From Planctomycetota bacterium (GTDB lineage Bacteria; Planctomycetota; Phycisphaerae; UBA1845; Fen-1342), in contig JAUWXH010000110.1 of the NCBI GenBank assembly GCA_030616465.1, positions 1 through 6,835 of the forward strand: a stretch of 6,835 nt of DNA, given 5' to 3'. A program made the translations under genes and the position numbers. Of this stretch, positions 6,110 through 6,835 are shown piece by piece. How positions within the stretch are numbered: position 1 is the stretch's first letter; each line of letters begins with the position of its first letter. Under the pieces are notes generated by a model that did not search any database, was not told where the DNA came from, and saw only the letters and a list, made by a program, of their open reading frames with translations.

Positions 6110-6835
6110 TCACAACGCGCTAGGGGCGCGCGATTTGAAAATGAGCATGGCGATGGCAGCGACCAGCCCCAGGGCGCCATAATAGCACCAGACCAGATAG
6201 GGCTTGTACTGCTGGCGAAGCATCTGCGTGGCCTGCTGCAGCGAGGCCGTGTCCACATCACCCAAAACACTCCCGAAGATCTGGCTGACCTTCTCTCGTG
6301 TTTCGGAATAACCCAATTCATCCCAGTTCACCTCACCGCGGAGGAGCCGGATGCTCTCTTGGACGGCAACTGCATTCCGCTTCTCCAGGACATGGGCGAC
6401 TGTTGGCATGACCTGCTCGTCGGGCAATTGTCCCTCGTCCATGACAAACGCTTCGTTCATGCCCAGCGCTTCGACCAGATACTCGCGCGCGACCGCGGTC
6501 TTCTCTGTTGCGCTCCGCCCCGCCATCTCGGCGATCGCGAAGCCCGGAGCCAAACCGACGAGGCCAGGCAGGGTCAAGAAGTAGCCCATGTACAGGGCTT
6601 TGCTCGCTTTCGGTGCGTTGTGTCCCACGTACCCGGGCGCCCCTATACTGAACATGATCTCGCCGACGGCGACAATCAATAGCATCACCAGGCAGACCCA
6701 GCCAATTCCCGTAGCGCACGCCGCAGACCCGAGCACGGTCACAAGCATTCCGACGACGATCGCTGTGATTGTGTTCAGTCTTCCTGTCGCCCACGCGACG
6801 AGCGGCAATAGCAGCATGAAGCAACAGAGTGAAAT
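6110..6835 (-). CDS. MFS-type transporter, C-terminal 241 residues (5' end outside window)
   Basis: The reading frame is open to the right edge, so the N-terminal half is missing; an ATG at 6817 lies inside the protein and is not the real start. In visible numbering there are hydrophobic helices at about 2-18, 22-43, 45-63, 80-104 and 213-233. Motifs such as AWATGRLNT, VGEIMFSIGAPGYVG and APKASKALYMGY resemble the second half of major facilitator/POT-like carriers, where GE.MFSP...Y....AP...KG.YMG is typical. Between the last two visible helices there is a polar stretch of about 108 residues (105-212) rich in Glu, Gln and Arg, much longer than a normal MFS loop and predicted to be soluble. 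Proton-coupled uptake or efflux of a small solute or peptide is the family role; the substrate cannot be told. The gene ends 83 bases before rsmG on the same strand. Confidence 0.75.
   Translation of the reverse strand: MSLCCFMLLLPLVAWATGRLNTITAIVVGMLVTVLGSAACATGIGWVCLVMLLIVAVGEIMFSIGAPGYVGHNAPKASKALYMGYFLTLPGLVGLAPGFAIAEMAGRSATEKTAVAREYLVEALGMNEAFVMDEGQLPDEQVMPTVAHVLEKRNAVAVQESIRLLRGEVNWDELGYSETREKVSQIFGSVLGDVDTASLQQATQMLRQQYKPYLVWCYYGALGLVAAIAMLIFKSRAPSAL

Noticed and set aside
1..6835. A novel defence, mobile or biosynthetic system
   Set aside because: The genes are housekeeping RNA methyltransferases, transport proteins and exported proteins with no shared pathway, no repeats of CRISPR type, no integrase or transposase, and no abrupt change in composition seen by eye.

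Overview
The window looks like an ordinary stretch of GC-rich bacterial chromosome. The best guess for the host is a planctomycete, probably Phycisphaerae-like. The main clue is the secreted peptidase, which ends in two back-to-back GDxDGDGDxDxADLG dockerin/EF-hand-like repeats separated by WGCTGxDC-type spacing, a tail familiar from that group. The gene mix (RsmG, TrmJ, a redoxin-plus-TPR secreted protein, a RCK channel) fits but does not prove this. No phage, plasmid, IS, CRISPR or RNA-gene signal was seen.

All six genes lie on the minus strand, so transcription runs from high to low coordinates: (1) the C-terminal part of an MFS-type transporter, cut by the right edge; (2) rsmG, the 16S rRNA m7G methyltransferase; (3) a secreted M1-family zinc aminopeptidase with a Big_5-like Ig domain and a dockerin-like tail; (4) a TrmJ-type tRNA 2'-O-methyltransferase; (5) a signal-peptide-bearing thioredoxin-fold protein with a TPR-like end and no catalytic cysteines; (6) a 2-TM potassium-channel-like protein with a TrkA-N/RCK domain, cut by the left edge. 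Gaps are 83, 149, 46, 125 and 41 bases in that order. The short gaps at M1 peptidase/trmJ and redoxin-like/channel suggest co-transcription of those pairs. The 149-base gap before the peptidase holds a plausible sigma70-type promoter.

The genes do not form an obvious pathway. Two modify RNA (rsmG, trmJ), two make exported proteins (peptidase, redoxin-like) and two make membrane transport proteins (MFS, channel). I see no convincing new multi-gene system. The points most worth a second look are single-protein oddities: the thioredoxin-like domain whose WCxxC site reads R-F-P-P-S, the channel filter that reads TVGLRE instead of TVGYGD, and a GC-rich hairpin placed one base before the channel gene's ribosome binding site.
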